This document shows, in pieces, positions 38,402 through 47,263 of a stretch of 64,000 bases of DNA. How positions within the stretch are numbered: the first letter of the stretch is position 1; each line of letters opens with the position of its first letter. Below the pieces are notes generated by a model that saw only the letters and a program-made list of their open reading frames with translations, ran no database searches and was not told the origin of the DNA. The stretch comes from Prosthecomicrobium pneumaticum (GTDB taxonomy: Bacteria > Pseudomonadota > Alphaproteobacteria > Rhizobiales > Kaistiaceae). Position numbers and translations under genes: made by a program. Location: the NCBI RefSeq assembly GCF_014199915.1, contig NZ_JACHOO010000002.1:286658-350657 (forward strand), read 5' to 3'.

Positions 38402-38647
38402 GAGAGCCCCGTCACCCCGGCCTCCGTGCCGGGGCCCATGATCGTGCCGAAGGGCCGGCCGAGCGCCGCCATCGCCCCGCACCGGTCATCCTCGCGAGGG
38501 CGAGGATCCGGTACGCCGGGCCGCCCCCTCTTGCATGGTTCCCCTTCGCGGGAATGACGGGTGGAGAGGACCGTTCTCACAGTGCCGACCGGCACGATTA
38601 TGGATGCCGGCACAGAGGCCGGCATGACGGGTGGAGAGGGTTGTTCG
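38402..38647. repeat. Compound palindromic repeat, copy A (246 bp)
   Basis: This unit recurs 375 bp downstream with about six differences. It carries, in order, an inverted-orientation core palindrome (38411-38446), a GAGG-loop hairpin ATCCTCGC/GCGAGGAT (38488-38507), a related half element GGTTCCCCTTCGCGGGAA (about 38538-38555), and a forward core palindrome CACGATTATGG-stem-GACGGG (38593-38631) with stem ATGCCGGC/GCCGGCAT and loop ACAGAG. No plausible gene lies inside. Confidence 0.85.
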
Positions 38648-38704
38648 AGGGCCTCACGCCCGACGGCCGAAGGGCGGCAGCCTGCGGTCCGGGATCGGCA
38701 GCCT

Positions 38705-38727
38705 CCCTCCCCCCTTGTGGGGGAGGG
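38705..38727. repeat. G/C-run hairpin between the two repeat copies
   Basis: CCCTCCCCC (38705-38713) pairs with GGGGGAGGG (38719-38727). It is a common alphaproteobacterial intergenic hairpin type. It is followed by GGGGTGAATACGCCG (38737-38751), which also occurs at 38366-38380 before copy A, so the duplicated block reaches beyond the 246-bp unit in decayed form. Confidence 0.6.
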
Positions 38728-38776
38728 TCGGGGTGGGGGGTGAATACGCCGAAACCTGAGAGGGTTGTCGCCCCCT

Positions 38777-39022
38777 GAGAGCCCCGTCACCCCGGCCTCC
38801 GTGCCGGGGTCCATGATCGTGCCGAAGGGCCGGTCGAGCGCCGCCATCGCCCCGCACCGGTCATCCTCGCGAGGGCGAGGATCCGGTACGCCGGGCCGCC
38901 CTCTCTTGCATGGTTCCCCTTCGCGGGAATGCCGGGTGGAGAGGACCGTTCTCACAGTGCCGACCGGCACGATTACGGATGCCGGCACAGAGGCCGGCAT
39001 GACGGGTGGAGGGGGTTGTTCG
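38777..39022. repeat. Compound palindromic repeat, copy B (246 bp)
   Basis: Direct repeat of copy A at an offset of exactly 375 bp with no gaps. Core palindromes lie at 38786-38821 (inverted) and 38968-39006 (forward, with GATTACGG in place of GATTATGG), and the GAGG-loop hairpin at 38863-38882. The whole spacer 38277-39132 between DUF486 and mtnP contains only such repeats. Confidence 0.85.
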
Positions 39023-39132
39023 AAGACCACGCAACAGGGGATCCGGGAGCGGCGGGACGAGGCGGGGCCTCTCCCCCAAAGGGGGGAAGGGAAACCTCGC
39101 CCTCCCGTGAGAGCGGAGGACGACGCCGACCC

Positions 39133-40011
39133 TCAGCCTTGGCGCAGCACGCGGCCGGCGACGGCCTCGAGCTTTTCGACGAGTGCCGCGTCGCGCGCCG
39201 CCGGCGCCGTCATGACCGCGTGCTCGAGCGCCCGGTCCGAGCCGATCGGGCAGGGCTCGTGTTCGGCCGGGAAGTCGGCGGCGAGCCGGGCGATCAGACG
39301 CTGCGCCTTGCCGCGATTGGCGCCCATCACGGCGACCACCTGATCGACGGTGACGGCGTCGCGGTCGGGGTGCCAGCAGTCGTAGTCGGTCACCATCGCG
39401 ACGGTCGCATAGGCGATCTCGGCCTCGCGGGCGAGCTTCGCCTCCGGCATGTTGGTCATGCCGATCACCGCGGCGCCCCAGCTCCGGTAGAGCTCGGATT
39501 CCGCCCGCGAGGAGAATTGCGGCCCCTCCATGACGAGATAGGTGCCGCCGCGCGTGACGGGAATATCCTCCGCCTCGGCCGCCGCTGCGAGGCGGTCGGC
39601 GAGCCGCGGGGCGATCGGATGCGCCATCGAGACATGGGCGACGCAGCCGGCGCCGAAAAAGCTCGAGGCCCGGCCGACGGTGCGGTCGATGAACTGGTCG
39701 ACGAGCACGAGGCTGCCCGGCGCGAGATCCTCGCGGAGCGACCCGACGGCCGAGACCGACACGAGGTCGGTGACCCCCGCCCGCTTCAGCGCATCGATAT
39801 TGGCGCGATAGTCGATATCGGAGGGCGACATACGGTGGCCTCTCCCATGGCGCGGCAGGAAGACGATCGGCGTCTCGCCGATGCGGCCGAAGCGGAGCTG
39901 GTCGGAGGGCGTGCCGAAGGGCGATGCGACCGTCCGCCATTCGGCGTCCGCGAGGCCCGGCAGGTCATAGAGCCCGGAACCGCCGATGATGCCGAGAACC
40001 GCGCGCGCCAT
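39133..40011 (-). CDS. mtnP: S-methyl-5'-thioadenosine phosphorylase
   Basis: 292 residues of the PNP/MTAP phosphorylase family, which splits methylthioadenosine to adenine and methylthioribose-1-phosphate. Motifs: IIGGSGLYDLPG, FLPRHGRGHRMSPSDIDYRAN, SVSAVGSLRE, YLVMEGPQFSSRAES and GMTNMPEAKLAREAEI. The adenine released would be salvaged by apt, encoded 10 kb downstream; in many Rhizobiales the two are adjacent next to petABC. It follows the pet operon in the same direction but past a terminator. Confidence 0.95.
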   Translation of the reverse strand: MARAVLGIIGGSGLYDLPGLADAEWRTVASPFGTPSDQLRFGRIGETPIVFLPRHGRGHRMSPSDIDYRANIDALKRAGVTDLVSVSAVGSLREDLAPGSLVLVDQFIDRTVGRASSFFGAGCVAHVSMAHPIAPRLADRLAAAAEAEDIPVTRGGTYLVMEGPQFSSRAESELYRSWGAAVIGMTNMPEAKLAREAEIAYATVAMVTDYDCWHPDRDAVTVDQVVAVMGANRGKAQRLIARLAADFPAEHEPCPIGSDRALEHAVMTAPAARDAALVEKLEAVAGRVLRQG

Positions 40012-40038
40012 GATCGTCTCTCCCTTGGTGCTGCAATG

Positions 40039-40061
40039 AAAAAGGGCCCCGCAGGGCCCTT
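40039..40061 (-). terminator. Intrinsic terminator of the petABC operon
   Basis: On the minus strand AAGGGCCC-TGCG-GGGCCCTT continues into five T. It starts 24 bp after the petC stop and ends 28 bp before mtnP, so mtnP needs read-through or its own promoter. Confidence 0.85.
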
Positions 40062-40084
40062 CGTCAACCGTGCGTCGCCGCCCT

Positions 40085-40972
40085 TCAATGGGCGATGTTC
40101 GACCAGATCTTGCGCTTGGTGAGATAGAGCAGCGCCGCGAAGACGCCGAGGAAGATCAGCACCTGGAAGCCGATCCGCTTGCGCGCCTCGAGATGCGGCT
40201 CGGCGGTCCACATCAGGAAGGCCGAGACGTCGCGGGCATACTGGTCGACCGTCTCCGGCGAGCCATCCGAATAGGTGACCTGCCCGTCGGCGAGCGGCGG
40301 CGGCATGGCGAGCGCCGCGCCGGCGAGGAAATAGGGGTTGTAATGGGTGCCCGGCGGAACGGTGACACCCTCCGGCGGGTCTTGATAGCCGGTCAGGAGC
40401 GCGTGGATATAGTCCGGCCCGCCTTCCTGATACTGGGTAACGATGTCGATCAGGAACCACGGGAAGCCGCGCTCGACCGCACGGCCCTTCGCCATCAGCG
40501 AGAGGTCCGGCGGCGCCTTGCCATTGTTCGAGGCGGCGGCGGCCTGCGCGTTCGGATAGGGCGAGGGGAAGCGGTCGGAGGGCAGCGCCGGCCGCTCGAA
40601 CATATCGCCATTGTCGTCCGGCCCGTCCTGCACGGTGTAGGTGGCGGCGAGCGCCTTCACCTGCGCCGCCGTGAAGCCGGGGCCGCCCTCTTCCGCCAGA
40701 TTGCGGAAGGCGACGAGATGCATCGAATGACAGTTGGCGCAGACTTCCTTGTAGACCTGATAGCCGCGCTGCAGCTGGCCGATGTCGTATTTGCCGAAGA
40801 TGCCGGCGAAGCTCCAGTCCTGCGGCTCCGGCTTCCTGATCGGGTAGTGCGCGGTGGCGTGCTCGCCACCGCCTTCGGCGTGCGCCGCCCCGCCCTCTTC
40901 CTGGGCGAAGGCGAAGGGCACGGCGGCCGAGAGCGCGAGGGCGAGGCCGGCGGCGAGGGTCAGTTTCTTCAT
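40085..40972 (-). CDS. petC: Ubiquinol-cytochrome c reductase, cytochrome c1
   Basis: 295 residues. A signal peptide (MKKLTLAAGLALALSAAVPFAFA) precedes the haem c site CANCH (C78, C81, H82). APPDLSLMAKGR and MPPPLADG, the latter bearing the likely axial Met, follow, and a C-terminal anchor FQVLIFLGVFAALLYLT holds it in the inner membrane. Start ATG 40972 preferred over an upstream GTG. It passes electrons from the Rieske centre to cytochrome c. Confidence 0.96.
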   Translation of the reverse strand: MKKLTLAAGLALALSAAVPFAFAQEEGGAAHAEGGGEHATAHYPIRKPEPQDWSFAGIFGKYDIGQLQRGYQVYKEVCANCHSMHLVAFRNLAEEGGPGFTAAQVKALAATYTVQDGPDDNGDMFERPALPSDRFPSPYPNAQAAAASNNGKAPPDLSLMAKGRAVERGFPWFLIDIVTQYQEGGPDYIHALLTGYQDPPEGVTVPPGTHYNPYFLAGAALAMPPPLADGQVTYSDGSPETVDQYARDVSAFLMWTAEPHLEARKRIGFQVLIFLGVFAALLYLTKRKIWSNIAH

Positions 40973-40997
40973 GACACGGTCCCTGGTCACAGCGGCC

Positions 40998-42269
40998 TCA
41001 GCCCTTGGTCTGCGGCGCTGCCGGAGCGCCCGCCGTCACCGGCGCGCCGCCCTTGCCGAGCACGGCCTCGGTGATCGAAGCCGGCTGCGGCTTCGGCCGC
41101 TCGAACAGGCCGAGGAGCGGAAGGATGACGAGGAAGTGAGCGAAGTAGTAGAGCGTCAGGATGCGCGAGGCGATGACGTAGCCGCCTTCCGCCGGGCGCG
41201 AGCCGAGATAGCCGAGGCCGATCGAGACGAGCACCAGGATCCAGAAGAACTGGCGGTAGAGCGGCCGGTAGGCGGCCGAGCGGACCTTCGAGGTGTCGAG
41301 CCAGGGCACCAGGAAGAGCACGCCGATCGCACCGAACATCGCGATGACGCCGCCGAGCTTGCTCGGAATCGAGCGCAGGATGGCATAGAACGGCAGATAG
41401 TACCACTCGGGCACGATGTGGGCCGGCGTCACCAGCGGGTCGGCCGGAGTGTAGTTGTCCGGATGCCCGAGATAGTTCGGCAGATAGAAGACGAACCACA
41501 TGTAGAACATCAGGAAGAGGACGAGGCCGAGGGCGTCCTTCACCGTGAAATACGGGTGGAAGGGCAGCGTGTCCTGCTTGGCCTTGACGGAGACACCGGT
41601 CGGGTTGTTTGAGCCCGGGACGTGCAGCGCCCAGACGTGGAGGACGACGACGCCGGCGATCATGAAGGGCAGGAGGTAGTGCAGCGAGAAGAAGCGGTTG
41701 AGCGTCGGGTTGTCGACCGCGAAGCCGCCCCACAGCCAGGTCGTCACCGGCTCGCCGACGAGCGGGATCGCCGAGAACAGGCTGGTGATCACGGTCGCGC
41801 CCCAGAACGACATCTGCCCCCAGGGCAGCACATAGCCCATGAAGCCGGTCGCCATCATCAGCAGGTAGATGATCATGCCGAGGATCCACAGAACCTCGCG
41901 CGGCGCCTTGTAGGAGCCGTAATAGAGGCCGCGGAAGATGTGGACATAGACCGCGATGAAGAACATCGAGGCGCCGTTGGCATGGAGATAGCGGATCATC
42001 CAGCCGTAATTCACGTCGCGCATGATGTGCTCGACCGAATTGAAGGCGAGCGAGGTGTGCGGCGTGTAGTGCATGACGAGCACGACGCCGGTGACGATCT
42101 GCGCCACCAGCATGAAGGCGAGGATGCCGCCGAAGGTCCACCAGTAATTGAGGTTCCGCGGATTGGGGAACACGATGAAGGAGGAATGGACGAGGCCGAA
42201 GATCGGCAGCCGGCTGTCGATCCAGCGGATCACCGGGTTCTGCGGCTCGAAGGTGCTGTGGCCAGCCAT
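40998..42269 (-). CDS. petB: Ubiquinol-cytochrome c reductase, cytochrome b
   Basis: 423 residues with eight membrane helices. The Qo-site motif [12 protein letters not shown] is present, together with helix-B and helix-D histidines ([39 protein letters not shown] shortened here to HYLLPF and [10 protein letters not shown]). [15 protein letters not shown] is the N-terminal signature. A C-terminal Pro/Ala-rich tail is variable. It begins 16 bp after petA. Confidence 0.97.
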   Translation of the reverse strand: MAGHSTFEPQNPVIRWIDSRLPIFGLVHSSFIVFPNPRNLNYWWTFGGILAFMLVAQIVTGVVLVMHYTPHTSLAFNSVEHIMRDVNYGWMIRYLHANGASMFFIAVYVHIFRGLYYGSYKAPREVLWILGMIIYLLMMATGFMGYVLPWGQMSFWGATVITSLFSAIPLVGEPVTTWLWGGFAVDNPTLNRFFSLHYLLPFMIAGVVVLHVWALHVPGSNNPTGVSVKAKQDTLPFHPYFTVKDALGLVLFLMFYMWFVFYLPNYLGHPDNYTPADPLVTPAHIVPEWYYLPFYAILRSIPSKLGGVIAMFGAIGVLFLVPWLDTSKVRSAAYRPLYRQFFWILVLVSIGLGYLGSRPAEGGYVIASRILTLYYFAHFLVILPLLGLFERPKPQPASITEAVLGKGGAPVTAGAPAAPQTKG

Positions 42270-42285
42270 GATGTGCCTCTTTCCC

Positions 42286-42843
42286 TCAGCCGATGCGGAT
42301 TCGCGTGTCGGTCAGGAAGCTGTAGACCGGTACATGCATGTTCTCGGGCGCCGGGCCGCGGCGGATGCGGCCGGCGGTGTCGTAGACCGAGCCGTGGCAG
42401 GGGCAGAACCAGCCGCCGAACTCGCCCTGCTCGCCGAGCGGAATGCAGCCGAGATGGGTGCAGACGCCGACCATGATCAGCCAGTTCTCCTTGCCGGCGG
42501 CGGCGCGATTCGCGTCGCTCGCATCGGCGCCGGGATGGTTGGCGTTGCGCGCGTCCGGATCGGGCAGCTCGGCCACCGGAACCCCGGCCGCCGACTGGAT
42601 CTCTTCCGGCGTGCGGTTGCGGATGAACACCGGCTTGCCGCGCCACATCACCTTGATGGAGGCGCCCGGCGCGATCGAGCCGATGTCGACCTCGACGGTC
42701 GAAAGGGCGAGCGCGGAGGCGTCCGGATTCATCTGGTTGATGAAGGGCCAGACGGCCGCGGCGACGCCGACGGCGCCCACGGCTCCGGTCGCGATATAGA
42801 GAAAGTCGCGGCGTGTCGGTTCGGCTAAATCGCTCGTCGCCAA
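42286..42843 (-). CDS. petA: Ubiquinol-cytochrome c reductase, Rieske iron-sulfur subunit
   Basis: 185 residues from TTG 42843, chosen because GAGGGG lies seven bases ahead and the result, [17 protein letters not shown], has the expected Tat signal (TRRDFL) and length. A single membrane anchor follows (21-37). The 2Fe-2S ligands are CTHLGC (C128, H130, C133) and CPCHGS (C147, C149, H150). First gene of the pet operon. Confidence 0.96.
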   Translation of the reverse strand: MATSDLAEPTRRDFLYIATGAVGAVGVAAAVWPFINQMNPDASALALSTVEVDIGSIAPGASIKVMWRGKPVFIRNRTPEEIQSAAGVPVAELPDPDARNANHPGADASDANRAAAGKENWLIMVGVCTHLGCIPLGEQGEFGGWFCPCHGSVYDTAGRIRRGPAPENMHVPVYSFLTDTRIRIG

Positions 42844-43171
42844 GGTCGGTCCCCTCGAAAATCCTCCGGAGCGGGCGCTCCCCGATGACGCCCTCGGGCG
42901 TGCACCGAAAACCACGCGGCAAACGGCCGAATGGCACACGCTGTTTAGCCATCGCGCTTGGAATATGTCCAGCGGGCGAGGCCGTCCCGGCCACATTGTC
43001 GCGGGGATTGTGTGGTCGACGGCAACCCTTTGCCCCATTTCCGCCCGCACGGTCCCGCGCCGTCGCGGACCGACGCAGACGGCGCGGAAAGGGGTGGCGG
43101 ACGCCGGCCGCGATTCCCAAGTGCGGCGGGAACGGTTAGGCACGGGGTGGACGGGGACCGGGAGAGAGGCG
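42844..43171. promoter_or_regulatory. Divergent spacer between petA and the ABC exporter, candidate pet promoter
   Basis: On the minus strand TGGACA (42971-42966), an 18-bp spacer and TAAACA (42947-42942) form a plausible sigma-70 promoter 99 bp before petA. I see no second promoter, hairpin or small gene for the exporter side. Confidence 0.35.
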
Positions 43172-45088
43172 ATGTTCCGTTACTTCGAACGGCTGGTCGA
43201 CCCCTATGCCGAGCGGCCGATCGCGACGCCGCCGGCCGGCTTCCTCGCCTTCATCTGGCATTTCACCCGGCCGATCCTGCCGATCCTCGTCGTCTCCTCG
43301 CTGCTCGGCGCGGCGATCGCGGCGCTCGAGGTGGTGGTGTTCTCCTTCCTCGGCGAACTGGTCGACTGGCTGTCGCGTTCGGACCCGTCGACCTTCCTCG
43401 CCGAGAACGGCGCCCGGCTCGCCGTGATGGCGGCGGTGGCGCTCGTCCTCGCGCCGCTCGTCCAGGTCGCCTGGGAGCTCACCTTCCACCAGGCGATCAT
43501 GCCGAACTTTCCGATGATGGTGCGCTGGCGGGTGCACCGCTATCTGCTGCGGCAGGGGCTCGCCTTCTTCCAGGACGACATGGCCGGCCGCATCGCCAAC
43601 ACGATGATGCAGACCGCGCTCGCGGTGCGCGAGGCGGTGACCAAGGTCTCGGACATCCTCGTCTATGTCTTCGTCTATTTCACCGGCGCCGTGGTGCTGC
43701 TCGCCTCGGCCGACTGGCGGCTCGCCGGGCCGCTCGTCGCCTGGTTCCTCGCCTATCTCGCGACGCTCGTCTTCTTCGTGCCGCGGCTGCGGACGATCTC
43801 GAAGGATCAGGCGGATGCGCGCTCGGTGATGACCGGCCGGGTCGTCGACAGCTACACCAACATCCTGACGGTGAAGCTCTTCTCCCATACCGCCTGGGAG
43901 GACGTCTATGCACGCGAGAGCATGGACGGATTTCTCGTCACCGTGCGCCGGCAGATGCGGATGGTGACGCTCCTCAACGCCACCCTCGTCGCGATCAATT
44001 ATGCGCTGCTCGGCGGCACGGCGGCGCTGTCGATCTGGCTCTGGCAGGGTTCCGCCGTCTCGACCGGCGCCATCGCGGTGGCGATCGGCCTCGTGCTCAG
44101 GCTGCAGGGCATGTCGCAATGGATCCTCTGGGAGGTCGCGGCGCTGTTCGAGAATGTCGGCACGGTGCAGGACGGCGTCGCGACGCTCGCGAAGCCCCTC
44201 GCCGTCACCGACCGCCCGGGCGCCGTGCCGCTCGTCGTGCGCGACGGCGCGATCCGTTTCGAGGACGTGCATTTCCACTACGGCCGGCGCCGCGGCGTGA
44301 TCGCGGGGCTCGACCTCGCGATCGCCCCGCACGAGCGGATCGGCGTCGTCGGCGCGTCGGGCGCCGGCAAGTCGACGCTCACCAACATCCTGCTGCGCCT
44401 CTACGACATCGAGCGCGGCCGCATCCTGATCGACGGTGAGGACATCGCGGCGGTCGGCCAGGAATCGCTGCGCAGCGCGATCGGCGTCGTCACGCAGGAC
44501 ACCGCCCTCCTCCACCGCTCCGTCGCCGACAACATCCGCTACGGCCGCCCGGACGCGACCGACGCCGAGGTGATCGAGGCGGCGAAGCGCGCAGAGGCGC
44601 ACGACTTCATCCTGACGCTCGAGGACGCGAAGGGCCGCAAGGGCTATGACGCGCAGGTCGGCGAGCGCGGCGTCAGGCTGTCGGGCGGCCAGCGCCAGCG
44701 CATCGCGATCGCCCGCGTGCTCCTGAAGGATGCGCCGATCCTGGTGCTCGACGAGGCGACCTCGGCGCTCGATTCGGAGGTCGAGGCGGCGATCCAGGAG
44801 AGCCTCGACACGCTGATGGCCGGCAAGACGGTGATCGCCATCGCGCACCGCCTGTCGACCATCGCGCGGATGGACCGGCTGGTGGTGATGGAGGCGGGGC
44901 GGATCGTCGAGACCGGCAGCCATGCCGAACTCGTCGCCGCCGGCGGGCTCTATGCCCGGCTGTGGGCGCGGCAGACCGGCGGCTTCCTCGAGCTCAGCCC
45001 GTCCGAGGCGGAAGAAGCGGCCGAGGAAGCCGAGCGCCGGGCGGAGGCGGAGGCACGGCGGGCCGAGGAGGACGAGAGGGCGGAATAG
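43172..45088 (+). CDS. ABC exporter, fused membrane and ATPase domains
   Basis: 638 residues: six membrane helices in the first 340, then one ATPase domain with Walker A GASGAGKST (394-402), Q-loop VVTQDTALL, signature RLSGGQRQRIAIAR and Walker B ILVLDEATSALD. A charged Glu/Ala/Arg coiled tail of about 35 residues ends it. Half-transporters of this type act as homodimers exporting lipids, peptides or drugs. It lies divergent to petABC, an arrangement seen in related genomes. Substrate unknown. Confidence 0.92.
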   Translation: MFRYFERLVDPYAERPIATPPAGFLAFIWHFTRPILPILVVSSLLGAAIAALEVVVFSFLGELVDWLSRSDPSTFLAENGARLAVMAAVALVLAPLVQVAWELTFHQAIMPNFPMMVRWRVHRYLLRQGLAFFQDDMAGRIANTMMQTALAVREAVTKVSDILVYVFVYFTGAVVLLASADWRLAGPLVAWFLAYLATLVFFVPRLRTISKDQADARSVMTGRVVDSYTNILTVKLFSHTAWEDVYARESMDGFLVTVRRQMRMVTLLNATLVAINYALLGGTAALSIWLWQGSAVSTGAIAVAIGLVLRLQGMSQWILWEVAALFENVGTVQDGVATLAKPLAVTDRPGAVPLVVRDGAIRFEDVHFHYGRRRGVIAGLDLAIAPHERIGVVGASGAGKSTLTNILLRLYDIERGRILIDGEDIAAVGQESLRSAIGVVTQDTALLHRSVADNIRYGRPDATDAEVIEAAKRAEAHDFILTLEDAKGRKGYDAQVGERGVRLSGGQRQRIAIARVLLKDAPILVLDEATSALDSEVEAAIQESLDTLMAGKTVIAIAHRLSTIARMDRLVVMEAGRIVETGSHAELVAAGGLYARLWARQTGGFLELSPSEAEEAAEEAERRAEAEARRAEEDERAE

Positions 45089-45186
45089 CCCCGCGTCCGG
45101 CGCATTGCAGCAATGCGCTGACGGCAGTTCTCGCCCCCGCCTCCCGGTGCGACTCTGAATCGGTTCATTCCCCGCCGAGATCCGTC

Positions 45187-46359
45187 ATGCCCCTTCCGCT
45201 CGTCGCGCTCGCCGTCGCGTCCTTCTGCATCGGCACGACGGAATTCGTCATCATGGGCCTCTTGCCCGAGGTGGCGGCCGATCTCGGCGTGTCGATCCCG
45301 GCCGCCGGCCTCCTGATCACCGGCTATGCGCTCGGCGTGGTGGTGGGGGCGCCGGTGATCGCGCTCGCCACCGCGCATCTGCCGCGCAAGAGCGTGCTGA
45401 TCGGCCTCGCGGCCCTGTTCGTCGTCGGCAATCTGCTCTGCGCCGTCGCGCCGAACTATGGGCTCCTGATGGCGGCGCGCGTCGTCACCGCCTTCGGCCA
45501 CGGCGCCTTTTTCGGCATCGGCGCGGTGGTCGCCGCCTCGCTGGTGCCGCGCGAGAAGCGGGCGCAGGCGATGGCGGTGGTGTTCGGCGGGCTGACCCTC
45601 GCCAACATCCTCGGCGTGCCGGGCGGCACGGCGCTCGGCCAGGCCTTCGGCTGGCGGGCGACCTTCCTCGCCGTGGTGCTGATCGGCCTCGCGGCGGTCG
45701 CGGCGATCGCCGCCTTCGTGCCGAAGGGCGTCGGCGGCCCGCCGAGCGGCGGCATAGCCGGCGAGGTGCGCGTGCTCCGCCGGCTGCAGGTCTGGCTCGC
45801 GATGGGCATCTCGGCGCTCGCCTCGGCGAGCCTGTTCACGACCTTCACCTATATCGCCCCGATCCTGCGCGAGGTGACCGGCCTGCCGGCCTCGTCGGTG
45901 ACCTGGGTTCTGGTGCTGTTCGGCGTCGGCATGACGCTCGGCAACATCATCGGCGGCAAGCTCGCCGACTGGCGGCTGATGCCGACCATCAGCGGCGCGC
46001 TGATCGGCCTGATCGCGCTGCAGCTCGTCTTCCTCGTATCGAGCGCGGCGGCCGGGCCGGCGGTGGCGACCGTGCTCGTCTGGGGCGTGCTGGTCTTCGT
46101 CATGGTGCCGCCGCTCCAGATGCGGGTGGTCGAGACCGCGTCGGACGCCCCGAACCTCGCCTCGACCCTCAACCAGGGTGCCTTCAATGTCGGCAACGCC
46201 GCCGGCGCCTGGATCGGCGGCGGGGCGCTCGCCCTCGGCCTGCCCTATGCGGAGCTGCCGATCGTCGGCGCGCTCCTCTCCACCTTCGCGCTGGCGCTCG
46301 CCGGCACGTCGGTGGCGCTCGAACGCCGCGCCCTGCCGCCCGCCACCGCCAAAGGCTGA
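45187..46359 (+). CDS. MFS efflux transporter (AraJ/YdhP-like, DHA1 type)
   Basis: 390 residues with about twelve membrane helices. The opening LALAVASFCIGTTEFVIMGLLPEVA (here VASFCIGTTEFVIMGLLPEV) is the hallmark of the AraJ/YdhP/NepI group, followed by GYALGVVVGAPVIALAT and PNYGLLMAARVVTAFGHGAF. Members export sugars, nucleosides or drugs. ATG 45187, 98 bp after the ABC exporter in the same direction. Confidence 0.9.
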   Translation: MPLPLVALAVASFCIGTTEFVIMGLLPEVAADLGVSIPAAGLLITGYALGVVVGAPVIALATAHLPRKSVLIGLAALFVVGNLLCAVAPNYGLLMAARVVTAFGHGAFFGIGAVVAASLVPREKRAQAMAVVFGGLTLANILGVPGGTALGQAFGWRATFLAVVLIGLAAVAAIAAFVPKGVGGPPSGGIAGEVRVLRRLQVWLAMGISALASASLFTTFTYIAPILREVTGLPASSVTWVLVLFGVGMTLGNIIGGKLADWRLMPTISGALIGLIALQLVFLVSSAAAGPAVATVLVWGVLVFVMVPPLQMRVVETASDAPNLASTLNQGAFNVGNAAGAWIGGGALALGLPYAELPIVGALLSTFALALAGTSVALERRALPPATAKG

Positions 46360-46383
46360 ACCGCCCCTCGGCGGCGGCGCGTG

Positions 46384-46413
46384 AAAAAGCCCGCGGATCG
46401 GCGATCCGCGGGC
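46384..46413 (-). terminator. Intrinsic terminator, 11-bp stem
   Basis: GCCCGCGGATC-GGC-GATCCGCGGGC is perfectly paired. On the minus strand it is followed by five T (end of the SH3 gene). On the plus strand a TTTT run follows 7 bases later, so it probably serves the convergent MFS gene too. Confidence 0.85.
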
Positions 46414-46461
46414 CCTCAGTTTTCACCGGATGCCCGCAGAAGCGGGTTCCGTCACGCGGTG

Positions 46462-47097
46462 TCAGTCGCAGCTGCGGCCTTCGCCCGGGATGCAGGGGCG
46501 CCCGCCGCGCCGGCCGTCCGGTCCGCCGCGCTCGCCACCCGGACGCTCGAAGCGCGGCCGGTCGCCGTCGCCGCCACGCCGCCCGCCGTCATTGTCGGGA
46601 CGCTGGACGCGCGGCCGATCGCCATCGCCACGTCGCCCGTCGCGATCGCCGTCGCCCCTCGGCCCGTCGCCCGGCCGACCATCGCGGTCCCGCCCGCGAT
46701 GACGATCATGATCGCGGTCGCGCCGGCCGTCATGGTCCCAGTGCCGTCGCGGCCAGTCGCGGTCGCGGTCGCGAAAGATGATGATCGGCGGCTCGACATA
46801 GACCGGCGGCTCGACATAGACCGGCCCGTAATCCGGCTCCGCATGGCGCGGGCCGCCGCCGATGAAGTTGGCCGACACCCAGCCGCGCTGGCCGCGATAG
46901 ACGACCCGGCACCAGTTGCCGCGGCAGGTGAGCACGTCGATATGGCCGCCGCGCGGCACCACGCCGACCCGGGCATAGCCCGTGCCCGGGCCGCTGCGCA
47001 TGTTGACATTGCCGGTGGCGACTTCCGCCGCCGCGCTGCCGGCGAAGCCGATCCCCGCCGCGAACAGCGCGGCGGCGACGAAGGCGGGCATCCTCAT
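46462..47097 (-). CDS. Secreted SH3b-domain protein with Arg/Asp/Gly-rich tail
   Basis: 211 residues. A signal peptide (MRMPAFVAAALFAAGIGFAGSAAA) leads into a bacterial SH3 domain (about 25-80: VATGNVNMRSGPGTGYARVG, RGNWCRVVYRGQRGWVSANF). The remaining 110 residues are a low-complexity tail of RDRD, DGRR and GDGDR repeats, ending RPCIPGEGRSCD with two cysteines. SH3b domains bind peptidoglycan. GGAGGA precedes ATG 47097 by six bases. Confidence 0.8.
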   Translation of the reverse strand: MRMPAFVAAALFAAGIGFAGSAAAEVATGNVNMRSGPGTGYARVGVVPRGGHIDVLTCRGNWCRVVYRGQRGWVSANFIGGGPRHAEPDYGPVYVEPPVYVEPPIIIFRDRDRDWPRRHWDHDGRRDRDHDRHRGRDRDGRPGDGPRGDGDRDGRRGDGDRPRVQRPDNDGGRRGGDGDRPRFERPGGERGGPDGRRGGRPCIPGEGRSCD

Positions 47098-47263
47098 GGG
47101 GTTCCTCCAGGGCTCTTGGCACACCGCTCGAGCCGGTCTGCCGCTCGATACGGGCTGGCCGGACAATCGGCGGCGCGGCGCGGGGTTCCGCACCGGCACC
47201 GCCGATGTCTCTCTTTAGCGGCCCGAAGGAAGGAGCGGCTTGCGCGAGCGCAAGACGCGCGCC

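Noticed and set aside
38402..39022. CRISPR-like direct repeats
   Set aside because: Repeats are about 246 bp, only two copies, internally palindromic and without cas genes.
38362..39343. Several short open frames inside the repeat region
   Set aside because: They exist in both copies because of the duplication and read through palindromes; no start signal or conserved domain.
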